Shown: piece by piece, positions 23,691 through 35,889 of the stretch
Layout of the letters: the number at the start of each line of letters is the position of its first letter
How positions within the stretch are numbered: position 1 is the stretch's first letter
Source of the DNA: Limnephilus marmoratus
Lineage: Eukaryota > Arthropoda > Insecta > Trichoptera > Limnephilidae
Direction: 5' to 3'
NCBI GenBank assembly: GCA_917880885.1
Contig: OU862927.1
Location: 37,103,571 to 37,167,570, forward strand
DNA: 64,000 nucleotides
Position numbers and translations under genes: made by a program
The notes under the pieces: model-generated
What the model saw: the letters and a program-made list of their open reading frames with translations, nothing else
Told to the model about the DNA's origin: nothing
Databases searched by the model: none

Positions 23691-23777
23691 TTCTGTCTCC
23701 CGCCCCCTTAGGTCTTATGCAGATAGATGTAATTGTATAGTCGGAACAATATAGCTATGTATTTTTTTAAATTATCT

Positions 23778-24190
23778 CCACACAGGAGGCCCTGAGGAAA
23801 AAAACAAAGTCTATATCATCTTTGGGGATGCTGCGTGTAGGATCTTTTTAGGAGAGAAAATTCTGGAAAGGAAAAGGTATCTGAAGGTCAATGTGTCCAG
23901 GAGTGACGGACGTATGAATCCATCCCATTGTGGTGCAAGAGCGATGGGTCGAGAGAGTTCGTCTGTAGATGTCTAGTTTAGGCCTCCCTAAACCAATCTC
24001 TCCCGATCCGGCCCGCCACGCACTAGGTGGGCAAACGTATTGGCCGCCAAGATCATGGCAAACCTCACCCCATGGACCCGGGCACCCCTGCTAAGTCACC
24101 GAAAGTAGCGAACCCCTAGAGGTGACCTATGGCAGTGGTGTTGGTTATCTGATAAATGGTTCCCGGGGTGGCGGTACCCATACCTACGAC
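23778..24190 (-). mobile_element. Family S repeat, reverse copy
   Basis: Nearly complete body in reverse orientation, from CACAGGAGGCCCTGAGG to GGTGGCGGTACCCATACC. It lies head-to-head with the next copy, so the pair forms an inverted arrangement. Confidence 0.75.
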
Positions 24191-24470
24191 AGGAGTGCAA
24201 GGGTTCATTGGGTGAGATTTCTCTAGGTCTTGGCGGCAAATGCGTTTTACCACCTACTGCGTTGCGGGCTGGATCGGGAGAGACTGGTTGAGGGAGACCT
24301 AACCTAGACCTCTCCAGCCGGACTCTCTCGATCCATCGCCTTGCACCGCACTGGGAGTGGGATTCATACGTCCGTCACTCCTGGACATATTGATCCCCAG
24401 ATTCCTCATATCTTTTCCCCACCCCTCATATCTTTTTCCTTCCCAGAACTTCGAAGCTCTCAATCCTTCT
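24190..24470 (+). mobile_element. Family S repeat, forward copy
   Basis: Forward copy with GGTCTTGGCGGC, GGGAGAGACTGGTT, CCGGACTCTCTCGATCC and CACTCCTGGACA. It is cut off near 24470, just before the outer end of BEL-1. Confidence 0.7.
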
Positions 24471-24503
24471 GGTGGCGATTCAATGTGGCGACCGTGACAG
24501 GAC

Positions 24504-24835
24504 TGAACGACGGTGTGCTAAACAAGCAGAGTTTAGACGAGGATAGAGAGAGACTGTTTGTAAGATTGAATGTAGAATGTTTTCAAGAAAAGAATGACAA
24601 CAAGCGTCAAAACACGCCATTTTATAGACACAGAAAAGTGAAAGTTTATGCGCCACAAACAACAAAGAGTTTTAGATAAAACATTTTATGGCGATATGTG
24701 AGTAAAAGGTGGCATAGACGCGAAAGTTTAATATAAAGGGCTCTACACATCGAGATTAAAATGAATGATAAGGAAGTGTTCAGTGCTAATGAATTTAAAT
24801 ATAAAATAGGACAACACAACACACAACATCCAACA
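24504..24835 (-). repeat. BEL-1 3' LTR
   Basis: 332 bp beginning TGAACGACGG and ending CATCCAACA on the plus strand. Its inner neighbour, TACTCCCGGCTTTG, reads as a purine-rich tract on the coding strand and fits a polypurine primer site. Confidence 0.85.
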
Positions 24836-25041
24836 TACTCCCGGCTTTGACAAACTAAGTTTGTTAACAAGAAAGATTGTTTATGTTTAGTTCGATGATA
24901 GTCACTATTGGCTCAGGAATGTCCGTTTGGTGATTACTGGTACATGTCACTGTGTTTGTTATCACTGGGGAAATTCACTGTAGGGAATGTCACTGGAGAA
25001 ATTTACTGTGTAGAGAATGCCACTGGAGAAGAAAGATCTCG

Positions 25042-26678
25042 CTATGGTAAGTGAGATGATGATGATGATGATGATGTCTGTTCAATTGGTAACAGACAGA
25101 GACGGTTGACAGTCCTCGTCACTGTCGATTTAGCGGTAGCGACAGTAGCCGCTCGTGTGATGCCATCTGCGCCAGGGTGTAAGGTCAGAATACGACCGAG
25201 CGCCCACTTGGTAGGAGGAAGATTATCCTCGGAGAGCAGCACCAAGGAGCCTGGTTGCAGCACGTCTGGGGTCCTTGTCCTCCATTTAGCTCGTTCCTGC
25301 AAAATAGAGAGGTACTCCTTAGACCACCTTTGCCAGAAATGTTGAACGAGTTGAGCTGCCCGTTCAAATTTGGACAGCCTTCCAGGGTTCGTAGTGGTCA
25401 GGTCTAGTTGCGGTGCAGCAACCAAAGATTCGCCAATAAGGAAGTGACCAGGGGTGAGAGGAGTGAGGTCAGATGGATCGGAGGAGAGGGGAGTAAGAGG
25501 ACGAGAATTGAGGCAAGCCTCGACCTGCGTTAAAACCGTATACAGTTCCTCAAATGTCAATGACAAGTTACGGAGGACTCTGGTCAAATGATGCTTGGCT
25601 GACTTCACTGCGCTTTCCCATAATCCGCCAAAGTGAGGAGATTTAGCAGGAATAAAATGCCAGTGAATAGAGTGAGAACCAAAAAAATCCGAAAATTCAT
25701 TCTGAGTCGAAGCATTCTGTAAAAAACTTGTTAAGGATTTGAGTTCATTTGAAGCTCCTACAAAATTCCCAGCATTGTCTGAGTAGATATGAGCACATTT
25801 TCCACGACGTGCGATAAAGCGATTGAAACATTTGAAGAAACCTGTAGTAGATAAATCAGTGGCTAGCTCAAGATGAACTGCCTTAGTAGAAAATCACACA
25901 AAGATACACAAATAAACCTTGATTGTTGTTTTACTACGAGTATTTCCTGATTTAATATGATAGGGACCTGCGAAATCCACACCGCATGTAAGAAATGGGC
26001 GTGTTGGTTGTAGTCTAGAATGCGGTTGGTTTCCCATTAATGGTTGAATTATTGTAGGTTTTGACCTGAAACAAACTATACATTTACTAAGCACACTGCG
26101 TATTGTGCGTCGTCCGCAAAGCGGCCAAAATTGTAAACGAATGGATGCTAGTAACGCTTGCGGTCCTGCATGTAATAGTTGACGATGAAAATGATTTATA
26201 ATTAATTTAGTAAACTGGTGATTGGAAGGTAAAACTACAGGATGTTTTTGACTATAGGTAAGGTTTGCATTTGATAGACGTCCGCCAACGCGAAGTACAT
26301 TTCAGCGTCTAAAAATGGATTGAGTGAGAGAAGTTTACTAGTCGACAAAAGACATTTTGATTTTGACTGTAATGCCTTTATATCTGATGCGAAGCATTGC
26401 CCTTGAACTATTTTAATAAGCGTTGTCATTGCAGTATTGAGTTCAAGTAGGGTTAGGGCGTTTGTTTGAGATTCAAACTTGCGGAGAGAATTTGTTTTGA
26501 AACGAATACAATAAGCTACTACTCTTTGCAATTTGTGTAAAGTAGAATAACGATCAAAGATATCAGTGTCATGTACTTGCGTTATTAACGCTTGAGTAGT
26601 GTTTTTTTGTTCCGGAAGTTCTGGTGAATCTGTGATAACAGTAGTTGGCCAATGTGTTTCATCTTGAGATAGCCACAA
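25042..26678 (-). pseudogene. BEL-1 integrase region
   Basis: Going down the minus strand there is a linker starting LWLSQDETHWP, a zinc-binding segment (NHFHRQLLHAG then CIVC), and the catalytic core. The core has Asp in VDFAGPY, Asp in YSDNAGNF and Glu in GLWESAVKSAK. Last is the C-terminal DUF5641-type domain (LLSEDNLPPTKWALGRI), ending at 25042. A stop interrupts the core after the CIFV motif. The D, D, E triad is otherwise visible. It would insert the cDNA, but here it is inactivated. Confidence 0.8.
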
Positions 26679-26679
26679 G

Positions 26680-28128
26680 TAGGGCCGGATCTACGAAATC
26701 TAGCGCCCTGTGCAGTAGGTACCGATGGCGCCCCCCCCCCCCTACATTTTTATTTTGATTAAAAATTCGTTTACCCCAATTTTTTTTTAATTTAATTTTT
26801 TTTTTTTACACTTATTTATCAAATAAAATCAAGACATATAAAGGGTGTAACCCTATCTAAAGTTTTTGAATAAATAAGCCACGATCTATGTAATTCTTCT
26901 CCATTAGGCAGTCTCTTATAATGATTCTTAGTATTAAATTTACGCTTGTTCGTAATAGGAAAATCTAAACCTTTCAATTGTACAGGACCTTCCTGAACTA
27001 ATAAAGTAATGGAATTTTGAGATAACTTTGGCCAGCATCCGGGATCTTTCAATTCAAGCTCTGAAAACAGAATTAAATTTAAACTGCTATCAGTAACGTT
27101 ATTTTTATCTTCTAATAATTCGACCGGAGGAATTTGTGCGATAGATATCTGTTTAGATGTGCTCGGGACCATTGTAACGTCATTGCGCGGGACATCATTT
27201 TTTATCGGTGCAGGAGAAATTGGAATTAAAAAATTCCCAATGGAAACGAGTTTTTTTATGTCATTATGCTCTTTAATTCTAAGTTTTAGATTCTGCGAGC
27301 CTAGAAGTTTTTTTTAATTATTGTTCTATTCATTGTAATCCACAATCCACAACCTCTAACAACCAATAGAAATGTAGTTATAAATTAAAAAATCTAATAA
27401 TATAACCTCAAATTTGTACCTTGCATTTCCATTTCCCCTGTGTTCTGTGTTGAGCGAACAAACACGAACGTATCTATGGTATCAACGGCTTACGAAAGAC
27501 GCTTCCACTGATTATTATTGACTGTAAAATAACAAATCTAATAGAAATTAATTATAGGTACATTTAACGAACTTCAACTGTCAAAACAATGATGAAACTG
27601 TTAACAAGTTGCAACCTTGCAAACCGTGCGATGTTTATGCTAATGAAATTTTGAATATACTGAAGATTTCATAAGAAAATGGTCTTTAACCACATTCTCC
27701 TAGAGACTTAAATCGTGCAAAAGCACTTTGAAAGGCGCCGTCGGTTTGTTTGTTCTGTTGAATAAAAGTACGGCGCTGTGATTGGTTAATGAATTTGGAT
27801 CGCACTCATTCGTCGTAAAAGACAGTAAAAGATATATGGAAAAATAGATCTTACGTTTAAACTAAATATTTGTAAAAAAATTCTGTAACTGACTATAAAT
27901 TCGTAAATCGTTGAATTTCGTTGAATTAAAACCAGATGCGTGCGCAGTCTGCATCTTTGGAAAGTGTTGCTAGAGCGTAATAATTATTTTGTACTATGGG
28001 TAATTTTTAAACGATTCAGGGAATATTATAACAAATTTTTAATACAATATTTATTTTCTCACGGCGCCCCTTCGGAGTTGGCGCCAGGTTTTTTGCACGT
28101 TTTTGAACGTATGGCAGATCCGGCGCTG
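26680..28128 (-). mobile_element. hAT element inserted in BEL-1 RNase H/integrase
   Basis: Ends TAGGGCCGGATCT (left) and, on the other strand, CAGCGCCGGATCT (right). The 8-bp target is GCCACAAG (26672-26679) against GCCACAAA (28129-28136), one base different. C-run and GGCGCC motifs lie close to both ends. It keeps a fragment of its transposase at 26819-27172, so it is a deletion derivative of an autonomous hAT. Confidence 0.8.
26819..27172 (-). pseudogene. hAT transposase N-terminal zinc-finger fragment (TTF type)
   Basis: A 117-residue frame. The central part (LKDPGCWPKLS, then LLVQEGPVQLKGLDFP, then KRLPNGEELHRSWLIYSK) matches the TTF-type zinc finger at the N-terminus of ZMYM1-like hAT transposases. 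The expected Cys-rich end is altered, and the catalytic RNase-H-like domain and dimerisation domain are absent. It is a relic inside a 1.45-kb element. Confidence 0.65.
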
Positions 28129-29233
28129 GCCACAAAGAACCATTTCACCAGAGGTTGCAAGATGCGAGATCATTTGGAGACACTCCTCTTGATATGAGAT
28201 CGGCGGGGTTTTGTTTGGTTGAAATATGTCTCCATTGTCCCTGCGAGGTGTTATCCTGAATCTCAGACACGCGGTTGGCGACAAAGGTTTTCCAACGTGC
28301 GGGCGATGCGGCGATCCATGCGAGAGTTATTGTAGAATCGCACCAGTAAGTTTAGGATCCTTGAAATGCCAGTGAGTCTGTTACTTTCTTCATGAGTTGT
28401 GATAATAACAGCGCTCCCGACAGTTCTAACCTGGGTAAGGAGATGGTTTTGAGAGGCGCTACTCTTGAGAGTGCGCATAGCAATCTGCAGATCCAGATAC
28501 CATTCTCAAGAGTTCGCACGTAGATACATGCTCCGTATGCGCGTTCGAATCCGTGTAATTCTGAATATTCTTTAATAGTAGGTACATGTCTAGGTACCGA
28601 GAGTAGATTGATATCTTTCAACTGATGTTGAAAGTTGAGCCATGAGTGTTGAATATGACTTGGAACGTCGGAGTCCCAGTCAATTTTTAATTGCCATAGA
28701 TCCTGAATGAACAATTTTGCAGTGATATTTATTGGAGCAAAGAGACCTAGAGGGTCAAATAGTTTTGCTATTTGTGACAAGAGATTTCTTTTTGTAATAG
28801 ATGAATTGACAGATGCTGTATTATGTTGATATCTAAGTGTATCCAGAGTAGAATTCCAACTCAGACCAAGTGTTTTGGAGGTTTCGGATTTTCGCAGTAA
28901 TGTCGAATCGACAGACTGATTGAGGGAAGTTTCATCCGAGATGAGATTAGCGTCATTGGATTTCCATTTTCGTAGATTCATACAGGCAGATTTTAATACA
29001 GAATTTATACTATACTTGAGTTTTAGCGTTGTCTCAAAATCATTACTTCCTGTGAAGAGATCGTCTACATAGAAGTCATGCATGATGCGCTGACTTGCGT
29101 CTGGCGAAGATTCTTGGGTATCCAGAGCAAGTTGCCGTAGACATCTTGTCGCTAAGTACGGAGCTGATGCTGTACCGTAGGCATTGTGTTGAGTCTGAAA
29201 TGAGATAATTTGTTTGAAGAAGGGTTTGACCAA
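28129..29233 (-). pseudogene. BEL-1 RT palm, connection and RNase H region
   Basis: Contains YLATRCLRQLA, the catalytic FYVDDLFTG, LRKWKSN, AKLFDPLGLFAPI and SLPRLELSGALLLSQL. These are hallmarks of BEL RT followed by the Peptidase_A17-type and RNase H regions. The frame joins the block at 29152-31257 through a frameshift. Toward the hAT insertion the QWRHIST motif is legible, but a TGA replaces a conserved Trp codon near 28150. Confidence 0.82.
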
Positions 29234-31257
29234 ACAATTCTTTGCAAATCACGATGTTTAGGGGTTATTAAGATCTGACGGTACATTTTTTCTATGTCCG
29301 CAGATATTACATATCTGTAAGTTCTGAAACGTAGAATTATTGAGAGTAGATCATCTTGAATGGTCGGTCCAACCATAAGAATGTCATTTAGAGAGAGAGC
29401 TGAGGATGTTTTCGCAGATCCATCAAACACGACCCTTAGTTTTGTGGTTTCACTGGATTCACGTAGAATAGAATGGTGAGGTAAATAGAAATGATGATTA
29501 GTGGATGCATTGTTGTCGTTAATAGATATTTCAGACATGTGGTTTAGTTGAATATATTCATTCATAAAGTCAGAATATTGCAATTGTAAGGGTGGTGATT
29601 TTGAGAGTTTCCGTTCAACGGAGTGCCATCGTTTTGTAGCTGTGTTGAGTGACGAACCCAAGTCTTGTGGGTTTCCTTTGAGCGGAAGCTCCACGACAAA
29701 TCTACCATCTTCATTTCGGGAATACGTATCCATGAAGTGTGATTCGGCAGCCGTTTCTTCCAAAGACTGAAGTGGATGAGAAAGGTTTTCTCTTAAATGC
29801 CAGAATTTAGTCATGACATCATGCAAGGCATTGTTGTCTTTAATGGAAAATAATGAAATACCTTTGTCAGCTGGTGTGTTGGTGTGTGTAATTACCCAGC
29901 CAAAAGCGGTTTGTTGAAGTTGCGTTCCAAGTACATTTGTTCGCTTGCGTTCTAGGCAACTCCAGAACATGTCGCAGCCAAGAAGGATGTCGACTGATGT
30001 AGGTTGATGATAGGTTGGGTCTGCTAGCTTCATATGTGATGGAAGCGTAGCTGCGGCCTTGCTGGTGATCTTGTGTGCTGGAATGTTTAGAGTAATTTCA
30101 TTTAAACAAATGCAAGATAATTTTTTTACAAAACATTTGTTAATTCTAGAAGCAATGGTAATATTGGTTTTGAAATTACTGTTAAATGATGCACCGGTTA
30201 TTCCAGTAATGGAACTATTAGACTTTGTTAGCTGCACGCCTAACTGCGTAGCTAATTTTTTAGTGATGAAATTAGACTGACTCCCTTGGTCCAACAAGGC
30301 TCGAGCTTGAATAAAATGTCCTTGCGCATTCTTCACATTGAGGACGACAGTAGATAGTAATGCATGAGATTCATTTGCCATGGATGTAGCGGAGATGATG
30401 GGACTCTGTTCAGATTCACTTTGAACTTCCTTGTGACACAGAGTGTGATGTTTTTTGTTGCAAATTTTGCAAAGTGTTTTGCTTTGACATTGTTCGTAAG
30501 CATGACCTCGTCCTAGACAGTTGTAACACAAATGTAAACTCTTAACCGTGTTTATTATATCTTGAACAGTCATTTTTTGAAACTTAGGGCACTGATACAT
30601 ACTATGATTTCCCGAACAAATCTTACAACAATAATTTTGAGATGTTACAAATGTTAAATTTGGTTTTTTGCTATTATTGTTATCAGATTTATGAGATGTT
30701 ACAGATGACTTTGGAATAGATTGAAGTATATGAGATTTATCAGTTAAAAACTTTATAAATGTATCCATGGAATGTACATGAGAATTTGGTTCTGGAATAG
30801 GAATTCTTTCCCATTCGCGAGCTGTTGTAAAATCAAGTTTTTTTGAGAAATGGTAAATTAATAAAGCGTCCCAATGTTCTGTAGGTAGATTTAAGTTTTT
30901 TAGAGCCCGTAAATTAATTAAAATTTTATCTAAAAAGGATTGAATTTCCTTGGCAGATTCAACTTTAATTGTTGCAATGTCAAATATAGATTGAATGTGA
31001 TTCTGAATGATTAGACGTTTATTTGCGTATCGATCTGTTAATAATTTCCATGCAATGTTGTAATTGTTGGAAGAGATTTCAAGAGATGTTAGTAATTTGG
31101 AAGCCTCTCCAGTTAATGAAGATTTGAGATAGTGAAATTTTTGTATTTCACATAATTCGTTGTTTGTTTCAATTAAGGATTTGAATGATTCTTCAAAGCA
31201 AGTCCAATCAGACAATGTACCTGAGAATGTAGGTAGCTTTAAAATCGGTAACTGCAT
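29152..31257 (-). pseudogene. BEL-1 Gag, protease and N-terminal RT
   Basis: A 701-codon frame. The start resembles DUF1759 Gag (LPTFSGTLSDWTCFEESF). Zinc knuckles CKICSGNHSMYQC and CYNCLGRGHAYEQC lie near residues 210-265, and a DUF1758 aspartic protease near residue 325 (ARALLDQGSQSNFI). The RT start (RVVFDGSAKTSS, SADIEKMYRQI) follows near residue 600. The protease reads D-Q-G rather than the usual D-S/T-G. The frame is separated from the Gag start by one frameshift and from the rest of RT by another. Confidence 0.82.
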
Positions 31258-31271
31258 TTTAGAATTAAGAT

Positions 31272-31598
31272 TTACTTGAGATTTAAGTGACTGACATGGT
31301 TTTTGACACGGGTTTTGACATCGTTCGTCAGACGCGATTTTGCTTGGGTAATTGCTTTGAAATACATTAATTCGAAGCGATCGGTTTCATCATCCGAAGC
31401 GAGATCTGAACCTTCGTCACACACACTTATTCGGAGTTGCATTTCCATGAATAAGTCATCTAAAGGTTCGACCTTTTCTAATCGGGCTTGAATTATTGAC
31501 GGATCTGTTTGATTGTCATCTAATACCGACTGAAACTTGGTAATGAGCGCTTTAATCTGGCCCCTTCTAGCGATGAGTGCTTTCAGATTGTCCGCCAT
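31272..31598 (-). pseudogene. BEL-1 Gag N-terminus
   Basis: The likely start is the ATG of MADNLKALIARRGQIKALIT at 31598, a typical BEL Gag opening followed by a helical region. A stop at 31272 and a change of frame precede the Gag core that starts near 31257, so the coding sequence is broken here. Upstream (31600-32034) is the 5' leader. Confidence 0.7.
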
Positions 31599-32034
31599 TA
31601 TCAGATTATCAAAGATCCGCAAAGAGTACAAAGATTTAAGAGAAATGCAACAATTCTACACAGAAAGGAAAGGAAAATAATGGATGGCTTGACCTTGGCT
31701 TGCTGTGATGATGCTGCTTCAATCCTGTGATGATGCCAATTCAATCCGGCTCGAAGGACCATGCGCAGGTCCCAGGTGTGGTTCTCTCCAGATAGTCTGC
31801 AGTCAGATTGTAAGGTTGAGCTGCTTTATAGGCTTCCTTCTGTTCCACACCGAGGAACCGTACAATGAGTGATAGAGTTTGGGTAGTTTGAGGTAATCCT
31901 TTGTTAGTAAAAAACACTTGTGTTTTGATACTGGATGTTTGCAACTGTTTATTTTGATGAATAAAATTTGACAGAGTGGTTTTGTCTGAACACTTGACTG
32001 ACGACAATAATTGAGACTAATTACGTTACAGAAA

Positions 32035-32233
32035 TGAACGACGGTGTGCTAAACAAGCAGAGTTTAGACGAGGATAGAGAGAGACTGTTTGTAAGATTGA
32101 ATGTAGAATGTTTTCAAGAAAAGAATGACAACAAGCGTCAAAACACGCCATTTTATACACACAGAAAAGTGAAAGTTTATGCGCCACAGACAACAAAGAG
32201 TTTTAGATAAAACATTTTATGGCGATATGTGAG
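32035..32233 (-). repeat. BEL-1 5' LTR, inner portion
   Basis: Matches 24504-24702 with two substitutions seen by eye. It is cut at GTGAG by BEL-2 and continues at 45170-45302. Confidence 0.88.
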
Positions 32234-32664
32234 TGTTATAAATTGGTATTTAGCAGAAGGACGTCAAGGAAAAACATCTGGTTTCAATGGAGGAATTCCT
32301 TTGTTTTATTCACAAGCACATTTGTTACAATAATTTGTCCCGACCCGACAAAACACTAAATTTGGTCACTTTGACCACTTGCTAGACAATGCTAGCTGTT
32401 TATAGGAGATCCACGAATTAAGAGAGAGTTAAACTAGAAAAGCAGACTATTTATAAGAATGTTTTTTCCAACACAATCAAAATAAACAACACTTTCGTGT
32501 CACCATAACACATTATACGATATAAAAACCAGAAATCTACTTTACCGACTAACATTTCGTTTTAGTTTAGTCTTACGTCGCTAATCTGTAAAATGCAATA
32601 TCAACTAACAATATGCTACAAAAAATATGCCGCTAGATGGCAGTAGTCTTCACTCTTTTTAACA
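32234..32664 (-). repeat. BEL-2 3' LTR
   Basis: 431 bp. On the coding strand it is preceded by a CCCCGCCGGGCAG-type tract, presumably the second-strand primer site. Confidence 0.9.
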
Positions 32665-32956
32665 TACTGCCCGGCGGGGAATGAGAAAAAACAACAAGTT
32701 TTTTTGAAATTAAAATCAAACTACAAATTCCTAAATCTACACACAATATACTAAAAATTTACAAGATGTGTAACTATCTAAGTTTGAAGGGTCCGGGAAC
32801 CTAACCAACAATTAAAATAACCTAAAAAATTTATCAATTTCTAAAAAATCATGCAAAAAATTAAATAATAAAATCACAACATTAATAATAATTTTGTAAA
32901 ATTGACAAATCAATAATGTCTCATTGTCTCTATGAAGAATTTTCACTTCAATTATA

Positions 32957-32987
<31 letters not shown>

Positions 32988-33388
32988 TAACTAACACCAA
33001 TTCACAAATAGCAATACATTGTTAGTTCGCTGTTGACTGATTATCAGTTCATTAACTTTCACTGGCATGGCACTGCCAAAAAACCGAATGAACACTTCAC
33101 CGGGTAGACTGCTCGGCCATCTTGTCCAGGGTGGTCATCGTTTTAGAAAAGTACATCAGCATGTACTTCTGTATGTCATCATTTGGGTAGATCATCATAA
33201 ATTAAGGGGCGGCCGTGCCCTGGTAAGCAGATAGTACCATTAGATCTGCAGCGAGGATGATCATCTCGCGGTTGTTGACTTGAAGCCCCAGTGGCTTCAG
33301 GCTGGATACAGTGGTGTCAACAACACCAATACCGATGCTCCATAATTATTGATGTGGTTTGGTTGCATCGGTTCAGCCCTAACTGCAG
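32665..33388. other. BEL-2 3' untranslated region
   Basis: No coding sequence. It includes an (AT)n stretch at 32954-32978. Downstream of the integrase stop on the minus strand. Confidence 0.6.
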
Positions 33389-34160
33389 TTAGGCTGTGAC
33401 CTTGGGAAGGTCAGTGGTTTGCCTGGTCGGGAAATTTGGATCCAAGTTTGATTCTATTGGCATCAAACATATTTTTGTGATGGGTCTCACAAAAGTGCCT
33501 TGTGCTGTTTTGAGGGTAACTACCCTCACTACTCCATCCGGGCCTGGATGTGTAGTTAATATGCGCGCCATCTTCCATAATGCAGGAGGCAGATTGTCTT
33601 CCATCAGGATTACCAAATCGTCCTTCTTTATGGCCTTTTGGTTGTTGGCCTGCCATTTGGTCCTTTTTTGCAGCTCAGCAAGGTAATCTCGTTTCCATCT
33701 GAACCAGAAATTTTGAATTAGAGCGTTTAATTTTTGATATTTGCTTAGTCTGTTCTCCGGGAGCTCGCGGACATCCAACTCGGGAATAACCGAAGCATCC
33801 CTGCCCATGAGGAAATGGTTGGGGGTTAGAGGGAGAAGGTCGTCTACGTCATCAGACAGGGAAGTTAAGGGACGGGAGTTCAAACAAGCCTCTATCTGAC
33901 AAAGCAAAGTATATAATAATTCAAACTGCAATGGGTTATTTTTAGTAATTCGATATAAATGAAACTTGGTGGACTTGACGGCGGCTTCCCACAGCTCACC
34001 GTGGTTCAGTGCCCTAGACGGTATAAAACTCCAAGATATTCCCTTATCAGCTAAAAACCTATGGATTTTGTCATTGTTCAATCTTAGACTGGCATATAGT
34101 TCTTTGAGCTTATTGGAAGCTCCTCTGAAAGTGGTTGCATTGTCAGAAAATATTTTTTCC
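33389..34160 (-). pseudogene. BEL-2 integrase, distal part
   Basis: Starts at the insertion site with the second catalytic Asp (FSDNATTF), then NHGELWEAAVKSTKFH with the catalytic Glu and CQIEACLNSRPL. The DUF5641-type tail follows (MEDNLPPALWKMARILTTHP), ending at 33389. The first part of the integrase is on the other side of the 6.5-kb insert (40644 upward). Splicing out the insert and one target copy keeps the frame. Confidence 0.85.
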
Positions 34161-34956
34161 TGTTCGTCGCTCTAGTTCGTTTTACTCCAACAGACCATTT
34201 TTAGCGAAATTGAGTTAAGTATGCAGTAGTTCTCAGAAAGTCTTTATGTATACAATGCAAGTGAAAAAAAAAATTAAAAAAATTATTTAGGGGGTTTTCA
34301 AAACGCACTTTGTCTTACGTCCTCCAAAATGAAACAACATTTCGAGCGTATTTATCCAACATCCACACGTTGGCCAAAAGGACTCCCGTTTTTAAACCGG
34401 CCGTTCAGTCAAATTTCATAGGAATTTCTCCAACATCCAAGCTGTATCTTAGCCAACGTGCGAAATTCAAACTCTCGGTCCCGGGCGTATTGCTCTAACA
34501 GACCACACAGCCGATAGCAGTGCAGCGGAGGACCACGTGATTGCTTTCATTCCAAGCATTCGTCCGTTTAGTGCCACGAAAGAAAATATCTTCATTTATA
34601 ATTATGCTAGTTACCAAGTTACTTTAGTGGTTTTCTAGGAGATTTCTTCAGACAAAATGCATAAAGATGTAAACTGTGGAAAAGGATAAAAATTTTTAAG
34701 GAAAACATAACAGATAATTAATATTACAATATTTTCTCAGCAAATTGTTTCAACTTGTCGTCCGTTACAGGGTGGTTATAATAAAGTTGTGTATTTTTTG
34801 AGAAAATATTGTAATAAATGCCAAGTTCTATATTGTGATGAAATATCGTACTAAAAATTGAAATAACCTTCGTCGCTGTTTTAATTTAATTTAACCAATT
34901 AAAATATTAAAACGAATTGACTAAAATTGAAGAAAAATCAATTAACGAAGAGTATA

Positions 34957-35838
34957 CAGGGTGGCCACAGACCTGGAATACCTGGAAAACCTGGAATTAT
35001 CAGGGAATTTTACCGAACCTGGAATTATCAGGGAAATGTCAGGGAATTTCGAATTTTTTTTTAATATCAGGGAATTTCAAAAATAAAACTAAAAACGTTA
35101 TTTTGCGATTTGTGAAACCTCAAAGTTGTGTTTTATTACTTTTACTTGCGACGTGTGTAACAAAAGATATGCCGATAAAGACAAACTAGGTAGATAGGTA
35201 TTTTTTTATTATTATTTTCGTTAATGCCCTTGCAACACAATCATGTCATCTAGTTGATGTGTGTGTGTGTTTTTATTTTGTTTGTAGGTATTTTAACATT
35301 TAAATCAAGGTTTTTAGTATTTATAAAATTACATTGCATCACTATTTATACCATAGCTTCGTGTAAATACATAATAAACCTCTTTCTAAACTTTAGTCGA
35401 ATGCTTATGGTTCAGTTTTCTCTATTACCATATTTTTCTTTGTTTTATTTAATGTCCTAACTGCTTACCCAAAAGGTATATTGTTTTATTTATTAATATT
35501 CTAAATCTAAATTGTTCCCTAGTATTGTTGCTTTTTTCATGTGATATTTTTTTGTGTTTCTTCTAATGTCAACGTTTTTTTGTTGATTTTTCTATTTTTG
35601 TCTGGTCTTTTCATTTCTTCGCAAATTGTCTTCAGTCGAAATATCTTAAAATTGTAACAAGTGTATTTTGGGTTTAATAGATTATTGTAATGCAAAGAAA
35701 TAATAAATGCTATAGATGATGGAATTCCCTTTATTATTTATTTAACAAACTAAACATATCAGGGAAAAATGTATAAACTGCCCTGGAAAACCTGGAATTA
35801 TCAGGGAATTTTGAAATCCGTTTTTTGTGGCCACCCTG
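34957..35838. mobile_element. Non-autonomous DNA element with CAGGGTGGCCAC ends
   Basis: Inverted ends CAGGGTGGCCACA and a 5-bp flanking repeat GTATA (34952-34956 and 35839-35843). Near both ends are repeated phrases such as CCTGGAATTATCAGGGAATT. No coding region. It is the fourth level of nesting here. Confidence 0.8.
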
Positions 35839-35889
35839 GTATAACGACAACATACGGAATACACTCGGAATTTGATCCTTAAGGCGTAT

